From CAVWQV01 sp963757115 (GTDB lineage: Bacteria; Pseudomonadota; Alphaproteobacteria; Acetobacterales; Acetobacteraceae): a stretch of DNA of 64,000 bases. A program made the position numbers and the translations under genes. This document shows, piece after piece, positions 9,930-19,924 of the stretch. The notes under the pieces are model-generated. The model was not told the DNA's origin. It worked only from the letters and a program-made list of their open reading frames with translations, and searched no databases. The DNA is taken from NCBI GenBank assembly GCA_963757115.1, contig CAVWQV010000010.1, forward strand, positions 14,503-78,502, read 5' to 3'. Each line of letters opens with the position of its first letter. The stretch's first letter is position 1.

Positions 9930-10463
9930 TCACTGCGTGGAGGCGCGCTTCTCGGAACCAGTCACCGTGCCATTCCAGTGATCGATAGCGTTGCCGCCAA
10001 CGAATTCGCCTTTAACCGTCCCATGGCCGCGAACGTCAGAATATCGGCCGGTGCCGCTCGTGAGTTCCCAGATGCCTTCGTAAGTGCCCTTGGAGACGTT
10101 GGTCTTGTCGTCAACTGTGAAGGAGCTTTTGCCGACGTAGGAGCCCGAAAGGTTTCCCTCCTCGTTTGACCAGAATATAGCTGACTTATCTTCGCCGGTT
10201 CCTTTCTTCAGGTCGGCTTGGCCGGAGCCGACAGCAGTGAACTGCATTGTCCCGAACCAGCCGGGGGAGCTATTCGCGCCAACCCACTTTTCGACCAGAA
10301 AAACGTGGGTGGCATCGCCGCCAACCGGAATCATATGGCTTTCGACTTGGCTAAGGTAGCTTGTGCCAGAGACCTTCAAATCTTCCGCTTTGGCGGTGAC
10401 CGCCGTCACAACAAGGCCGGCGAACGCTGCTACCGCCGCCGTTTTAGCGATCGATCTTGTCAT
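9930..10463 (-). CDS. Secreted protein of unknown function
   Basis: 177 residues, starting MTRSIAKTAAVAAFAG with a clear Sec signal peptide ending near VTAKA-ED, so the product is probably periplasmic. The mature part is rich in beta-forming Gly/Thr/Ser stretches (GTMQFTAVGSG, GTYEGIWELTSGTGRY, GHGTVKGEF), as in small beta-barrel proteins such as the allene-oxide-cyclase-like fold. A strong AGGAGG ribosome binding site precedes the ATG at 10463. The gene is convergent with lolD. I do not recognise a named family. Confidence 0.75.
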   Translation of the reverse strand: MTRSIAKTAAVAAFAGLVVTAVTAKAEDLKVSGTSYLSQVESHMIPVGGDATHVFLVEKWVGANSSPGWFGTMQFTAVGSGQADLKKGTGEDKSAIFWSNEEGNLSGSYVGKSSFTVDDKTNVSKGTYEGIWELTSGTGRYSDVRGHGTVKGEFVGGNAIDHWNGTVTGSEKRASTQ

Positions 10464-10646
10464 CGTTCCTCCTGGTGAAGGTGCTTGTTTTGGGGGAAAT
10501 CCCTTCCAGGAAGTTACGATACCGCAGCATGTGAGTACGTTCAATATGTGTCGGCATCAAAATGTTTGTAGGCGTCGACCCGTATCGGGCTGGGCGGCTT
10601 TCCCAATCCGTCGGCACGTCATCATCAATCGCGTCGTCGACGACTA

Positions 10647-11273
10647 CTAGAAATGTAGCCCGACGCGGGCGCCGACGTCGTTGAGGCCGGGGTTGTCTTC
10701 GGCCAGGCCGGCGTTGGAGCTGTGCTCGATGAAGGCTGAGATCGACCACTGCGGCGTGATCCGGTAGCCGAGTTCGAGCGTCGGGTGGAACAGCACGTTG
10801 GAGCCGAGGCTGAGCCGGTTGCCGGATGTGCTGTGGACGTGCCCCGTGTTGAAGGCCGGGCCGAATCCGATGCCGAAGAAGACGGCACCGTCCGGCCAAA
10901 GATAGCCGCCGTTGTCGAGGTCCACCGTCCAGGTCAGGCCGAAATAGACCTGGCTCGTGTAACCGTTGGTGTTGGCGCTCACGCCGAAGTTCGGCTGCGG
11001 TCGCAGCATCCAGCGGTAAATGGGAGCAATGTCGGCGGTCCAGGCCTCCGGCACCGGCGAGACGAACAGCGTTTCGCCGTTGATGTCGACGCCGTGCTCG
11101 CGCTGTGGGCCGATCACGGGCATGTTGTGCGCGAGCACGCCGAGCCGGACATCGGTGACGATGCCGTCCTCCGCTCGCGACTGCGCCGTTGTCAGTAACA
11201 GGGCCGCCAAGCCAACCCCGGCCAATCGGATCACGCCTGCCGGATTGGCGGACGCGAGTTGGTGCAAGTGCAT
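10647..11273 (-). CDS. PagL-like lipid A 3-O-deacylase / acyloxyacyl hydrolase
   Basis: Outer-membrane beta-barrel enzyme that removes the 3-O-linked acyl chain from lipid A in characterised members. The 208-residue product has a signal peptide (helix LAGVGLAALLLTTAQSRA) and ends with an aromatic residue, as outer-membrane barrels do. Near the C-terminus AFIEHSSNAGLAEDNPGLND matches the PagL active-site block, where His and Ser of an H-x-S motif and a downstream acidic residue form the catalytic set. ATG 11273 is chosen over a TTG six codons upstream because of the signal peptide and an AGGA about 11 bases before it. It is divergent from dnaE. Confidence 0.8.
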   Translation of the reverse strand: MHLHQLASANPAGVIRLAGVGLAALLLTTAQSRAEDGIVTDVRLGVLAHNMPVIGPQREHGVDINGETLFVSPVPEAWTADIAPIYRWMLRPQPNFGVSANTNGYTSQVYFGLTWTVDLDNGGYLWPDGAVFFGIGFGPAFNTGHVHSTSGNRLSLGSNVLFHPTLELGYRITPQWSISAFIEHSSNAGLAEDNPGLNDVGARVGLHF

Positions 11274-11398
11274 GGTGAGATCGTCCTGCAACCCGTCGTA
11301 TCTGCAGCGCTTGGCGGGAGAACGAACCTGATTGCAACTGCTTCGTCAACCGTCGGCCGTTAACGGCCGCTTGGATTGGGTTGTTGGTTCGAGACGGC

Positions 11399-11418
11399 CC
11401 GATATCCTACATTGGCAA
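11399..11418 (-). promoter_or_regulatory. Possible degenerate copy of the island box upstream of the PagL-like gene
   Basis: TTGCCAATGTAGGATATCGG on the minus strand resembles the nine boxes of the 19-41 kb island (TTGCCA-N8-TWGCCM) but departs at two core positions. It lies 126 bases before the PagL-like start and ends just before the dnaE start codon. It could be a chance match. Confidence 0.3.
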
Positions 11419-11419
11419 T

Positions 11420-14400
11420 ATGCAAGAGCCTGGTTTCGTCCACCTCCGAGTCCATTCCGCTTACTCGCTGAGCGAAGGCGCGATCAAGGCGGACAAGATC
11501 GCGTCATTGGCGCGCGAAGCGGCGATGCCTGCCGTGGCGATCACCGATAGTTGCAACCTGTTCGGCGCGCTCGAGTTCAGCCAAGCGTGCGTCGCCAAGG
11601 GCGTGCAGCCGATCATCGGCTGTCAGGTGGGGCTGACGCGGTCGGACCCGCGCTTGCCGCCCGATCCCCTCGTGCTGCTCGCGCAGGACGCGACGGGCTT
11701 GGCGAACCTGCAACGCCTGTCGTCGCACGGCTTTCTCGAAACCGAGAGCGGCCTTAAGCCGCAGCTGGCGCTGGAGCGCATCGCCGAGCACGCGGCGGGG
11801 CTGATCCTGCTCACGGGGGGCGTCGCGGGGCCGCTCGGCGCGGCTGCTCGCGGAGGGGCAGCGCTACGCCGCCGAGGCCCTGCTCGCGCAATTGGCCGAA
11901 GCTTTCCCCGATCGACTGGCGCTGGAGTTGCACCGGCACGGCTCCCCGATCGAGGCGGCCGTCGAGCCTGGCCTCCTCATGCTGGCCGACGAAGCGGGCA
12001 TCCCGCTGGTCGCCACCAACGATTGCTACTTCGCCCATCCCGGCATGCACGGCGCGCACGACGCGCTGCTGTGCATCGCCGAAGGCCGGCTGCTTGCCGA
12101 GCGCGAGCGGCGTCGGGTGACTGCCGAACATTGGTTCAAGCCGGCTTGCGACATGCGGGCGCTGTTCGCAGACCTGCCGGAAGCCTGCGACAACACGCTG
12201 GCGATCGCGCGGCGATGTGCCGTGATGGCGGAAAGCCGGAAGCCGCTGCTGCCCGTGAGCCCCAAGGTGGCGCCGGGCCGCACGGAGGCGGAAACCTTGC
12301 GCGAAATGGCTCTTGCCGGTCTCGGGCGGCGCATGGAAGCGATGGCCGCTGATGCCGTCACGCAAGCCCGCTATCGCGAGCGGCTCGACTATGAACTCGG
12401 CGTGATCGAGGCGATGGGCTTCCCCGGGTACTTTCTGATCGTCGCCGACTTCATCCAATGGGCGAAGCGGCAAGGAATCCCCGTCGGCCCCGGCCGTGGC
12501 TCGGGTGCCGGGTCGGTCGCGGCCTGGGCGCTCACCATCACCGACCTCGACCCGCTGCGCTTCAACCTGCTGTTCGAACGCTTTCTCAATCCCGAACGCA
12601 TCTCCATGCCGGATTTCGACATCGATTTCTGCCAGGAGGGCCGCGACCGGGTCATCGATTACGTTCGCAACGAGTACGGCGCCGACCGAGTGGCGCAGAT
12701 CATCACCTTCGGCAAGCTGCAGGCCCGCGCCGCGGTGCGCGACGTGGGCCGCGTGTTCGGGCTGCCGTTCGGGCAGGTGAACAAGGTTGCGGAGCTGATC
12801 CCGAACAACCCGGCCAAGCCGGTCACGTTGCGTGAGGCGATCGATGGCGAGCCGCGCCTGCAACAGATGCGCGACGATGATGAGGGCGTGCGCCGGCTGA
12901 TGGAGGTGGCGCTGCAGCTCGAGGGCCTGTATCGGCACGCGAGCACGCACGCGGCGGGCGTGGTGATCGGCGATCGTCCGCTGATCGAGCTTGTGCCGCT
13001 GTATCGCGACCCGCGCTCCGAGCTGCTGGTTACGCAGTACCCGATGAAGCACGTGGAGGCGGCGGGGCTGGTAAAGTTCGACTTCCTGGGCCTCACGACG
13101 CTCACGATCCTGCAGCGCGGCGTGCGTTTCCTCCGCGAGCTCGGCATCGCCGTGGATCTCGATCGGCTGCCGCTCGACGACGCCCCGACCTTCGCGATGC
13201 TCCAGCGCGGGGATGCGGGCGGCGTGTTCCAGCTCGAAGGCCAGGGGATGCGCGACGTCCTGCGCCAGATGCGCCCCGACCGCTTCGAGGATCTGATCGC
13301 GGCGGTGGCACTGTACCGTCCGGGGCCGATGGCCAACATTCCCGACTACTGCCGGCGCAAGCACGGCGAGCGCTGGGAGGCGCCGCACCCCGAGCTGCAC
13401 GATATCCTGAGCGAGACCTACGGCATCATGGTCTACCAGGAGCAGGTAATGCAGATCGCCCAGCGCATGGGCGGCTACAGCCTGGGCGCGGCCGACCTCC
13501 TGCGCCGGGCGATGGGCAAGAAGATCCGCTCCGAGATGGAGGCGCAGCGGCAGATCTTCGTCAGCGGCGCCGTTGCTCGCGGCATCACGGAGGCCAAGGC
13601 CGTCGAGGTGTTCGAGCTGATGGCGAAGTTCGCTGATTACGGCTTCAACAAGTCGCACGCCGCTGCGTATGCGCTGGTCGCCTATCAGACCGCGTGGATG
13701 AAGGCGAATCATCCGGCGGTGTTCATGGCGGCGTGCATGTCGCTGGCCCTCGGCAACACCGACCGCCTCGCGGCTCTGAAGCAGGAAGCCGAGCGTATGG
13801 GCCTGCTGCTGCTGCCGCCCGACATCAACCGATCGGGGGCGGACTTCGCCGTCGAACGCCAGCCGGACGACACGCTCGCCATCCGCTACGCGCTGGCGGC
13901 GATCAAGAAAGTGGGCTTCGCGGCCATGCAGTCGCTGGAGGCCGTACGCGGCGGCCGGCCGTTCGCCGATCTTGCGGAGTTCGCGGCGCGCGCCGATCCG
14001 CGTCAGCTCAACAAGCTGCAGCTCGAGAACCTGATCCGCGCCGGCGCTTTCGACGGGCTGGAGCCGAACCGCGCGCGCCTGTTCGGCGGGGCGGAGACCG
14101 TGCTGCGCCGGGCGCAGGCCGAGGCCGAGGAAAAGGAAAGCGGGCAGATCGGCCTGTTCAGCGGCGGCGGCCGGGTCGAGGCGTTGCGCTTGCCGGACGT
14201 GCCGGACTGGCCGCCGCTCGAACGGCTGGGCTTCGAGGCGGAGGCCCTGGGTTTCCACCTCACCGCGCATCCGCTCGACGCCTATGCGGCCGTGCTAGCC
14301 CGGCTCGGCGCGGTACGGACCAGCGAACTCGAGGTGTCGGCGGCGCGCGGCGTCTCGCGGGTCAAGCTGGCCGGGAGCGTCGTCGGCTCCAAGGAGCGGG

Positions 14401-14837
14401 CGACGCGCACCGGCGGCCGCATGGCCTGGGTGCGGATTTCGGACGCGGCGGGGAGTTGCGAGGTCACGTTCTTCTCGGAAACGCTGGCGCGCGGGCGGGC
14501 GCTGTTGTCGACGGGGACCAACGTGCTGATCACCGTCGACCTCCGGCGCGAGGACGACGTTTTGCGCATCACCGCGCAGGACGTGGTGGCGCTCGATGAG
14601 GCGGCAGCGGGGGTCGGCGCCGAGATGCGCGTCTGGCTCGCTCGGACGGACGCCGTGGAACCGATCCGAGTCCTCCTCGGCCGGGAAGGGCGTGGGCGAG
14701 GACGCGTGCTGCTTGTCCCACGCCTGGACGACAGCCAGACCGTGGAGATCGCGCTGCCGGGCCGCTTCAACGTCACGCCAAGGCTGGCGCAGGCATTGAA
14801 AGTGGTGCCGGGGGTGGAGCGCGTGGAGCAGGTTTAG
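11420..14837 (+). CDS. dnaE: DNA polymerase III subunit alpha, split by one frameshift
   Basis: Replicative DNA polymerase catalytic subunit. Order: PHP domain starting FVHLRVHSAYSLSEGA, polymerase core with GPGRGSGAGSVAAWAL and the catalytic aspartates in PDFDIDFCQEGRDRVIDYV, helix-hairpin-helix region, and an OB-fold ending region. One extra base near 11838 (after LTGGVAGPLG) shifts the frame; removing it gives RLLAEGQRYAAEALLAQLAEAF and a protein of about 1138 residues, full length for DnaE1. ATG 11420 is chosen because it directly precedes the conserved N-terminus. The gene is essential, so the break is probably an assembly error. Confidence 0.95.
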
Positions 14838-15030
14838 CGGCGAACTTTGCATTCACGGTGGAACGAACTTCATGGATTTACCGCTTCATTTTCAAGCAGG
14901 ATTAGTTGGTAAACTTGCGGCGCTGTTCTCCGGACTCTCCGGTCGCAACGAGACAATCGGATGGTTCGAAATACCTGGTCACGGTCACGATCGAGATGAT
15001 TCGCTGAGCGTCTTCGATGCGGAGGCGGGG

Positions 15031-15427
15031 ATGTCGGGTCAGCGAGGCTTCTTTGACATCGACGAGCGCTACGCGGCGTTGTCGGCGGCCGGCGATCCGC
15101 TGCAGCGATTGGCCTCGGTGGTCGATTTCGACGTGTTCCGTCCGGTGCTGGATGCGGCGCTGGCGCGTTCGGATGGAGCGAATGCGGCCGACCGCCTTAC
15201 GACGCGGTGCGCATGTTCAAGATCCTGGTGCTGCAGGCGCTGTATGGCCTGTCGGACGAGCAGGCGGAGTTCCAGTTGCGCGACCTGGCTGTCATTCATG
15301 CGCTTTGTCGGCCTCGAACTGCACGACCCGGTGCCGGACGCCAAGACCGTCTGGCTGTATCGCGAGCAACTCAAGCGGGCTGACGCGATCGATACCGCTT
15401 TTTTTTGCGGGCTCGAGCTCGAGGGCT
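15031..15427 (+). pseudogene. IS5-family transposase, N-terminal remnant
   Basis: The start MSGQRGFFDIDERYAALSAAG and later FMRFVGLELHDPVPDAKTVW match the N-terminal DUF772-type region of IS5-group transposases. At least two frameshifts lie near 15195-15290, where an alternative frame reads YDAVRMFKILVLQALYGLSDEQAEFQLR. After about base 15410 the sequence no longer matches and the DDE catalytic region is missing. It is a dead fragment, itself interrupted on its right by the next element. Confidence 0.75.
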
Positions 15428-15475
15428 TCCTTGAGGATCTCGACTTCCATCGTCTTGCGGCCGAGCAGGCCTCAT

Positions 15476-16643
15476 GAGACTTGTGCGCGGAAGCGCCTGA
15501 GCATTGATGATGGGGTGCTTTCCCGGCGGATCACCGCCATGATTCGGCATCAGTGCGCACGGATTATAGCTGACCCGTTGCCGTTAGGCTTCGGTCAGCT
15601 CGTTTGCAGACGGACTCCGGGTGTCTTTCATGCCTGCAGCGGTTTCAGCAGGCGCCAGCTGCGTCGGAGATTGTAGGCGATTGCCGTCAGCCTGACCTGC
15701 AGGCCCGCCTTGGCCAGGCCGAACCAGCGCATCCGACGCAGACCGTAGCTGCGCTTGCAGGTGCCGAACACTTTCTCGATGCGAACGCGCACCGCGTGCA
15801 CCTCGGCATTGTGCGCCTGCACCCGAGCCAGCGCTTCCGCGCCGCCCCAAACGCCGGTTTGCACGGTGCGCGCCCGGCCACCGCGGGCGGCGATCAGGCG
15901 CTCGAACCGACTGCTGGCATACGCGCTGTCGCCATACACGTCGCCCGGCTCGGGCGGCAGTATCGCCTCCAGTTCGGCCGCGTCATGCACGTTGGCCGTG
16001 GTGATCTCGACGCCACGGATCAGCGCCGCATCCTGGTCGGTCGCGACATGCGCCTTGTAGCCGTGCACCGGTTTGCGTCGGCGGTGTCCTGCCCAGCGCG
16101 CCTCGTCGTCGTGTCCGATGCTCGCCGACGCGATCAGGGTCGCGTCCACCAGCGTGCCGGTCCGTACCACAACACCGCGGGCGTCGAGCTGGCGCGTGAC
16201 GGTCTCGAACAGGGCCCGGTCCAGCCCGCGACGCACCAGTTCGGCCCGGAAGCGGACGAAGGCGGTACGCTCGGGCGTGGGCTCGTGCGCCGCGAACCCG
16301 CAGAACCGGCGGAAGCTGGCGCGGTCCTCGAGCGCATCGGCCAGGCGCACGTCGGACAGGTCGTGCCAGGTCGCCAGCAGCAGGGCGCGGAACAGCGCCA
16401 GCGGCGGCCAGCCCGGCTCGCCCTTGGACGATGCCGAAATGCCCAAAGCAAGCGATCCAGCTCCGCCCAGTTTACCAGGGCCGCCACCTCGTCCAGCGAC
16501 GATCGTTTGCGCGCCTGCGTCATGCATCCCGCCAACTGTTCCTGCCCGATCCGACGACGCGCCATGCCTGCCTCCGCCCCACTCAGGACGGTATCGAATT
16601 AAACCATTCCGCGTCGGTTCAAGCACATCCGCGCACAAGTCTC
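15476..16643. mobile_element. IS5-family insertion sequence with terminal inverted repeats
   Basis: 1168-bp element bounded by the perfect 16-bp inverted repeat GAGACTTGTGCGCGGA (15476-15491) and its complement at 16628-16643. The same five bases, CTCAT, flank both ends (15471-15475 and 16644-16648), consistent with a target duplication. It carries one transposase gene on the minus strand and lies directly after the remnant of another IS5 element. Confidence 0.8.
15628..16565 (-). CDS. IS5-family transposase, one frameshift
   Basis: DDE transposase. The N-terminus MARRRIGQEQLAGCMTQARK reads to about 16430, then the frame changes and continues as KGEPGWPPLALFRALLL, with VDATLIASASI (first Asp), GDSAYASSRFERL (second Asp) and RVRIEKVFGTCKRSYGLRRMRW (Glu region). 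Joined length is about 312 residues, normal for the group. The frame break lies in a short GC-rich stretch and could be a mutation or an error. Confidence 0.85.
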
Positions 16644-16662
16644 CTCATACCAAAACCCGCTA

Positions 16663-17803
16663 AGGCTGACTCGCGGGCTTCCCCGACGCGGGGTGGAGCT
16701 AATTCAAGGTTGGCGAACCGGGAGTTTCGCCATGCCGATCCGACTTCGCTCGGACTATGACGGGACGCGTGCCCGCCTGGCGGCGCGCGCGAGCAATGAC
16801 GCGAACCAGGTGCGCCGCTTGCTCGCGCTTGCGGCGATCTATGACGGGGCGTCGCGTGCCGAGGCGGCGCAGATCGGCGGCGTGACGCGACAAATCATCC
16901 GGGACTGGGTGATCAGGTTCAACACGGATGGCCCGAATGGGTTGATCGACCGCAAGGCGCCGGGTCAGCCGTCGCGTCTGGACGAGACGCGTCGGACGGC
17001 GCTGGCGGCAGTGATCGAGAGCGGGCCGATCCCGGCGGTGCACGGCGTCGTACGCTGGCGCATCATCGATCTTTGCCAATGGCTGTGGGACGAGTTTCGG
17101 GTCAGCGTCTCCAAGCAGACGCTCGGCCGCGAACTGCGCGCGATGCGCTATCGCAAGCTGTCGGCACGCCCGCGCCATCATGCTCAGGCTGCTGGCGCCA
17201 TCGAGGCGTTCAAAAAAACTTCCCCGAAATGCTGGGCAACATTGCCCGCGAGCAAGGCATCGATGTCGCCGGGATAGACGTCTGGTTCGGTGACGAAGCT
17301 CGCGTCGGCCAGAAGAACAAGATCACGCGCCGTTGGGCGCGGCGCGGCACCCGGCCCTCTGCCCCACGGGATCTCCGCACCGCATCGGCCTACATCTTCG
17401 GTGCGATCTGTCCGGCGCAGGGAACAGCCGTCGGGCTGGTGCTGCCATGGTGCAACACCGAGGCGATGAACCTTCAGCTCGCCGCCATCTCCGCCAAAGT
17501 GGCACCCGGCCGTCACGCCGCGCTGCTGCTCGATCAGGCCGGATGGCATACCACGCCGCAACTCACGATGCCGGCCAACATCAGCATTGTTCCGCTGCCC
17601 GCCAAATGTCCCGAGCTCAACGCGCAGGAGAACGTCTGGCAGTTCCTGCGGGAGAACTGGCTCTCCAACCGGATCTTCACCGGCTACGACAACCTCGTCG
17701 ATCACTGCTGCTACGCCTGGAACAAGCTCGTCGAACAGCCCTGGACCGTCATGTCCATCGGGATGCGCGATTGGGCATACCGGTTCTGATTGGCGAGTCC
17801 TGG
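16663..17803. mobile_element. IS630-family insertion sequence
   Basis: About 1.14 kb between TA dinucleotides at 16661-16662 and 17804-17805, as expected for IS630/Tc1 elements that duplicate TA. The imperfect ends share GACTCGC (16668-16674; complement at 17793-17799). It encodes one transposase on the plus strand. The ends are inferred and approximate. Confidence 0.65.
16732..17789 (+). CDS. IS630-family transposase with frameshift at an A7 run
   Basis: The N-terminal helix-turn-helix part (LLALAAIYDGASRAEAAQIG, IIRDWVIRFN) is in one frame and the catalytic part in the -1 frame, with DVWFGDEARVGQK, ALLLDQAGWH and CPELNAQENVWQFLREN carrying the D, D and E residues. The switch is at seven A residues, 17212-17218, where a -1 slip gives EAFKKNFPEMLGN. 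Slippage at an A-run is known in IS630 relatives, so this may be programmed rather than damage. Confidence 0.85.
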
Positions 17804-17991
17804 TATTCCAGCTCGCGCACGGGCTCTTCGAGGCGGCGGGTATCCGAGGCGGGACCACCTCATCGTCAGCACGCACGGCTTGCTGGCCGCCTTCGGTCAT
17901 CAGATGCCTCCATCGAAACACCAGGCTTAAAGTCCTCTCCGGGCCAGCATATGCCCGGAAGCGATGAGCAGGGCCCGCGCCCTGTCAGCCT

Positions 17992-19020
17992 TCAGATTCG
18001 AAGATGCGTTTCCAGTCGTTCTTCATGCTGACCACGGTCCAGTTCCGCGATTTGAGCCTCGTCCATCAGCGACTGCGGGAATGTGCCGACTTTCGTGTCG
18101 GGCAGTCCTCCTGCGGGTCCGTAGGCGTATTCGCGCTCCGGATCGTCGTGGTGAACCAGCATCTTCAGTCTTGAACCGTCGTCCGCACCCGTCCATTCCA
18201 GCATTGCGCGGTCGCCGGAGGAATTGCCGAAGGCCGCAATCGGACGCTTGCCGATAAACAGGTCGATGCCGATCGCCTTGCCGTCGTTGTCGTCATTGAA
18301 AAACAGCTTTGGCTCGCGCAGCAGCTCCGCCTTCCCGTTTGCAATGACAAACTTCGTCACGATGCTGGACCCGATCACGTTCTGTGTTGGAATGCCGTAG
18401 ACACGCTGACTATAGGCCCGCACAAAATCCTGGCCACCGCCCGTGACGATGTATGTCTCGAACTCGTTGGCCCGCAGGTAGGTAAGGACCTCGATCATCG
18501 GCTGGTAGACCAACTCGGTGTAGAGCCGATTGAACTTGGGATGCTTCGCCGTCGCCAGCCACTGCGTGGCGATCTCCAAAAAGGCTGACTGGCTCATGCC
18601 GGCATGCGTAGCAAACACGATCTCCGCCCAGTCATGTTCGGAAAAATGCGCCAGCGCCGGTAAATCGTTGGCGAGTACTGTTTTGAAAGGTTCCAGCGAA
18701 TTCCACTCCGGGTGCTCTGGCGCCATAACGTGCACCCGGTCCAGTGCGAACATGGCCTGGGTGTAGAGCGGATGCTCCACCCAGAGCGTCCCGTCCTGAT
18801 CGAACGTGGCAATACGGTCCGCCGGCTCCACATACTGTGAGCTGGTCCGGTCTGTTTTGGCGTGCACGAACTCGATAATCGCCTGCTTCGCGGCCCCTTC
18901 GTTCCAGGACGACAGAGGCGCTCCGGTCTGGGCTTGCGCGGCAGTGGTGGCAAGGGCCGGCAGCGCTGCTAACGAAACGAGCAGGAGACGTCGGCTTGGG
19001 TCTTCATCGAAGGGTGACAT
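17992..19020 (-). CDS. Exported HAD-superfamily phosphatase-like protein
   Basis: 342 residues. The N-terminus MSPFDEDPSRRLLLVSLAALPALA followed by AQAQ is a signal peptide, with a twin-arginine-like SRRLLL. HAD motifs: FDQDGTLW (nucleophile and acid Asp), YIVTGGG (motif II Ser/Thr), a Lys in EPKLFFND, and FGNSSGDRAML (motif III). The ATG at 19020 is chosen for its GGAG spacing and signal peptide; two in-frame ATGs lie just upstream. It is probably a periplasmic phosphatase of unknown substrate, at the edge of the sulfatase-containing island. Confidence 0.85.
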   Translation of the reverse strand: MSPFDEDPSRRLLLVSLAALPALATTAAQAQTGAPLSSWNEGAAKQAIIEFVHAKTDRTSSQYVEPADRIATFDQDGTLWVEHPLYTQAMFALDRVHVMAPEHPEWNSLEPFKTVLANDLPALAHFSEHDWAEIVFATHAGMSQSAFLEIATQWLATAKHPKFNRLYTELVYQPMIEVLTYLRANEFETYIVTGGGQDFVRAYSQRVYGIPTQNVIGSSIVTKFVIANGKAELLREPKLFFNDDNDGKAIGIDLFIGKRPIAAFGNSSGDRAMLEWTGADDGSRLKMLVHHDDPEREYAYGPAGGLPDTKVGTFPQSLMDEAQIAELDRGQHEERLETHLRI

Positions 19021-19226
19021 AATCATCTCCATTTCCGGGCGCGAGCGGTAGCCGACGCCTGCGCATAACTCTGAGGAGCCGAGAGGAGAATTGTCGCAAG
19101 CGACAAGCCTCCCACGACGGCGCCGCAGCATGTCGCTGCCAGGCATCGGTCACTGTGTCTAGCTTGTCGCCGAAAATCGGCCCCGCGATCTGCCTAGCTC
19201 CAACCTCCTTGCTACAAGCAGTTGCG

Positions 19227-19767
19227 TTAGCCGGCGTCGGCGAGAGTGATGTCCACACGCCGGTTCTGGGCTCGCCCTTGTGCCGTATCATTTGACCCAA
19301 CCGGATCGGCGTCCCCGAACCCGTGGGCCGCGACAAGATTGGGGTTTACGCCTTGCGAGATCATGAACTTCATGACGTCGTCGGCTCGCCTCTGCGACAG
19401 GACGGTATTGGTGGTGATACCCTGGCGAGCCAACTCCGGACCGATCGGTGTGTTGTCCGTGTATCCATTCACGTTTATTTTGGTCGTCTGATGCTGGGCC
19501 AGGATCGCGGCAACCTTGGTGATCGGTACTTTGCGCTTGGGGCGACATCTGGGAGCCGCCCGAGGGGAACAGCAGATCGTTGTTCACCGAAACTATAACG
19601 GCATTCTGCAACCGTTTGATTTGCGCCCCGTCAGAGGATACCGACTGGCTGAGCTGCTGGTATTCCTGGTCGAGGGTGTCGTACTTGTGCTGCGACACAC
19701 AAGCGCCCACCAAGCCGGCAAGCAAGACCGAACTCAGCAGGCCAACCCGCGTCATTAGATGAGTCAT
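19227..19767 (-). CDS. OmpA-family peptidoglycan-binding lipoprotein, one frameshift
   Basis: The N-terminus MTHLMTRVGLLSSVLLAG with lipobox LVGAC indicates an outer-membrane lipoprotein. A short coiled-coil-like part (YDTLDQEYQQLSQSV) is followed by an OmpA-C domain: VNNDLLFPSGGSQM, then after a frame change near 19530 NVNGYTDNTPIGPELARQG, LSQRRADDVMKFMIS and AQNRRVDITL, typical of peptidoglycan anchors. Joined length is about 180 residues. An AAAGGAAA ribosome site precedes ATG 19767, and a regulatory box lies 117 bases upstream. Confidence 0.85.
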
Positions 19768-19883
19768 GGCACGTTTCCTTTCGATATGAAGAGAAGGCCA
19801 CCGCCGTCCCCGACAGATTGCTCCGAACGATCCCTTGCCTCTGGGATACCAGGCGGGGCGACTCTGGTTCCGGGGTGGAAACG

Positions 19884-19903
19884 TGACTATCCAAAATTGG
19901 CAC
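19884..19903 (-). promoter_or_regulatory. Island box 1, upstream of the OmpA-like lipoprotein
   Basis: Minus-strand GTGCCAATTTTGGATAGTCA, one of nine related 20-bp boxes in this island. It fits TGCC-N6-GGATA, similar to the TGCA-N6-GGNTA half-sites known for XylS-type AraC regulators. It lies 117 bases before the lipoprotein start. Confidence 0.65.
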
Positions 19904-19924
19904 GTCACCCCCAAAATGCCCGGA

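Noticed and set aside
11811..14270. Long 819-codon open frame on the minus strand
   Set aside because: Antisense to dnaE; its His/Arg/Glu/Leu-rich translation has no family features and arises from high GC codon bias.
17939..17958. CCGGGC hairpin after the HAD gene as terminator
   Set aside because: A stem of six pairs exists but no T-tract follows on the minus strand; too weak to call.
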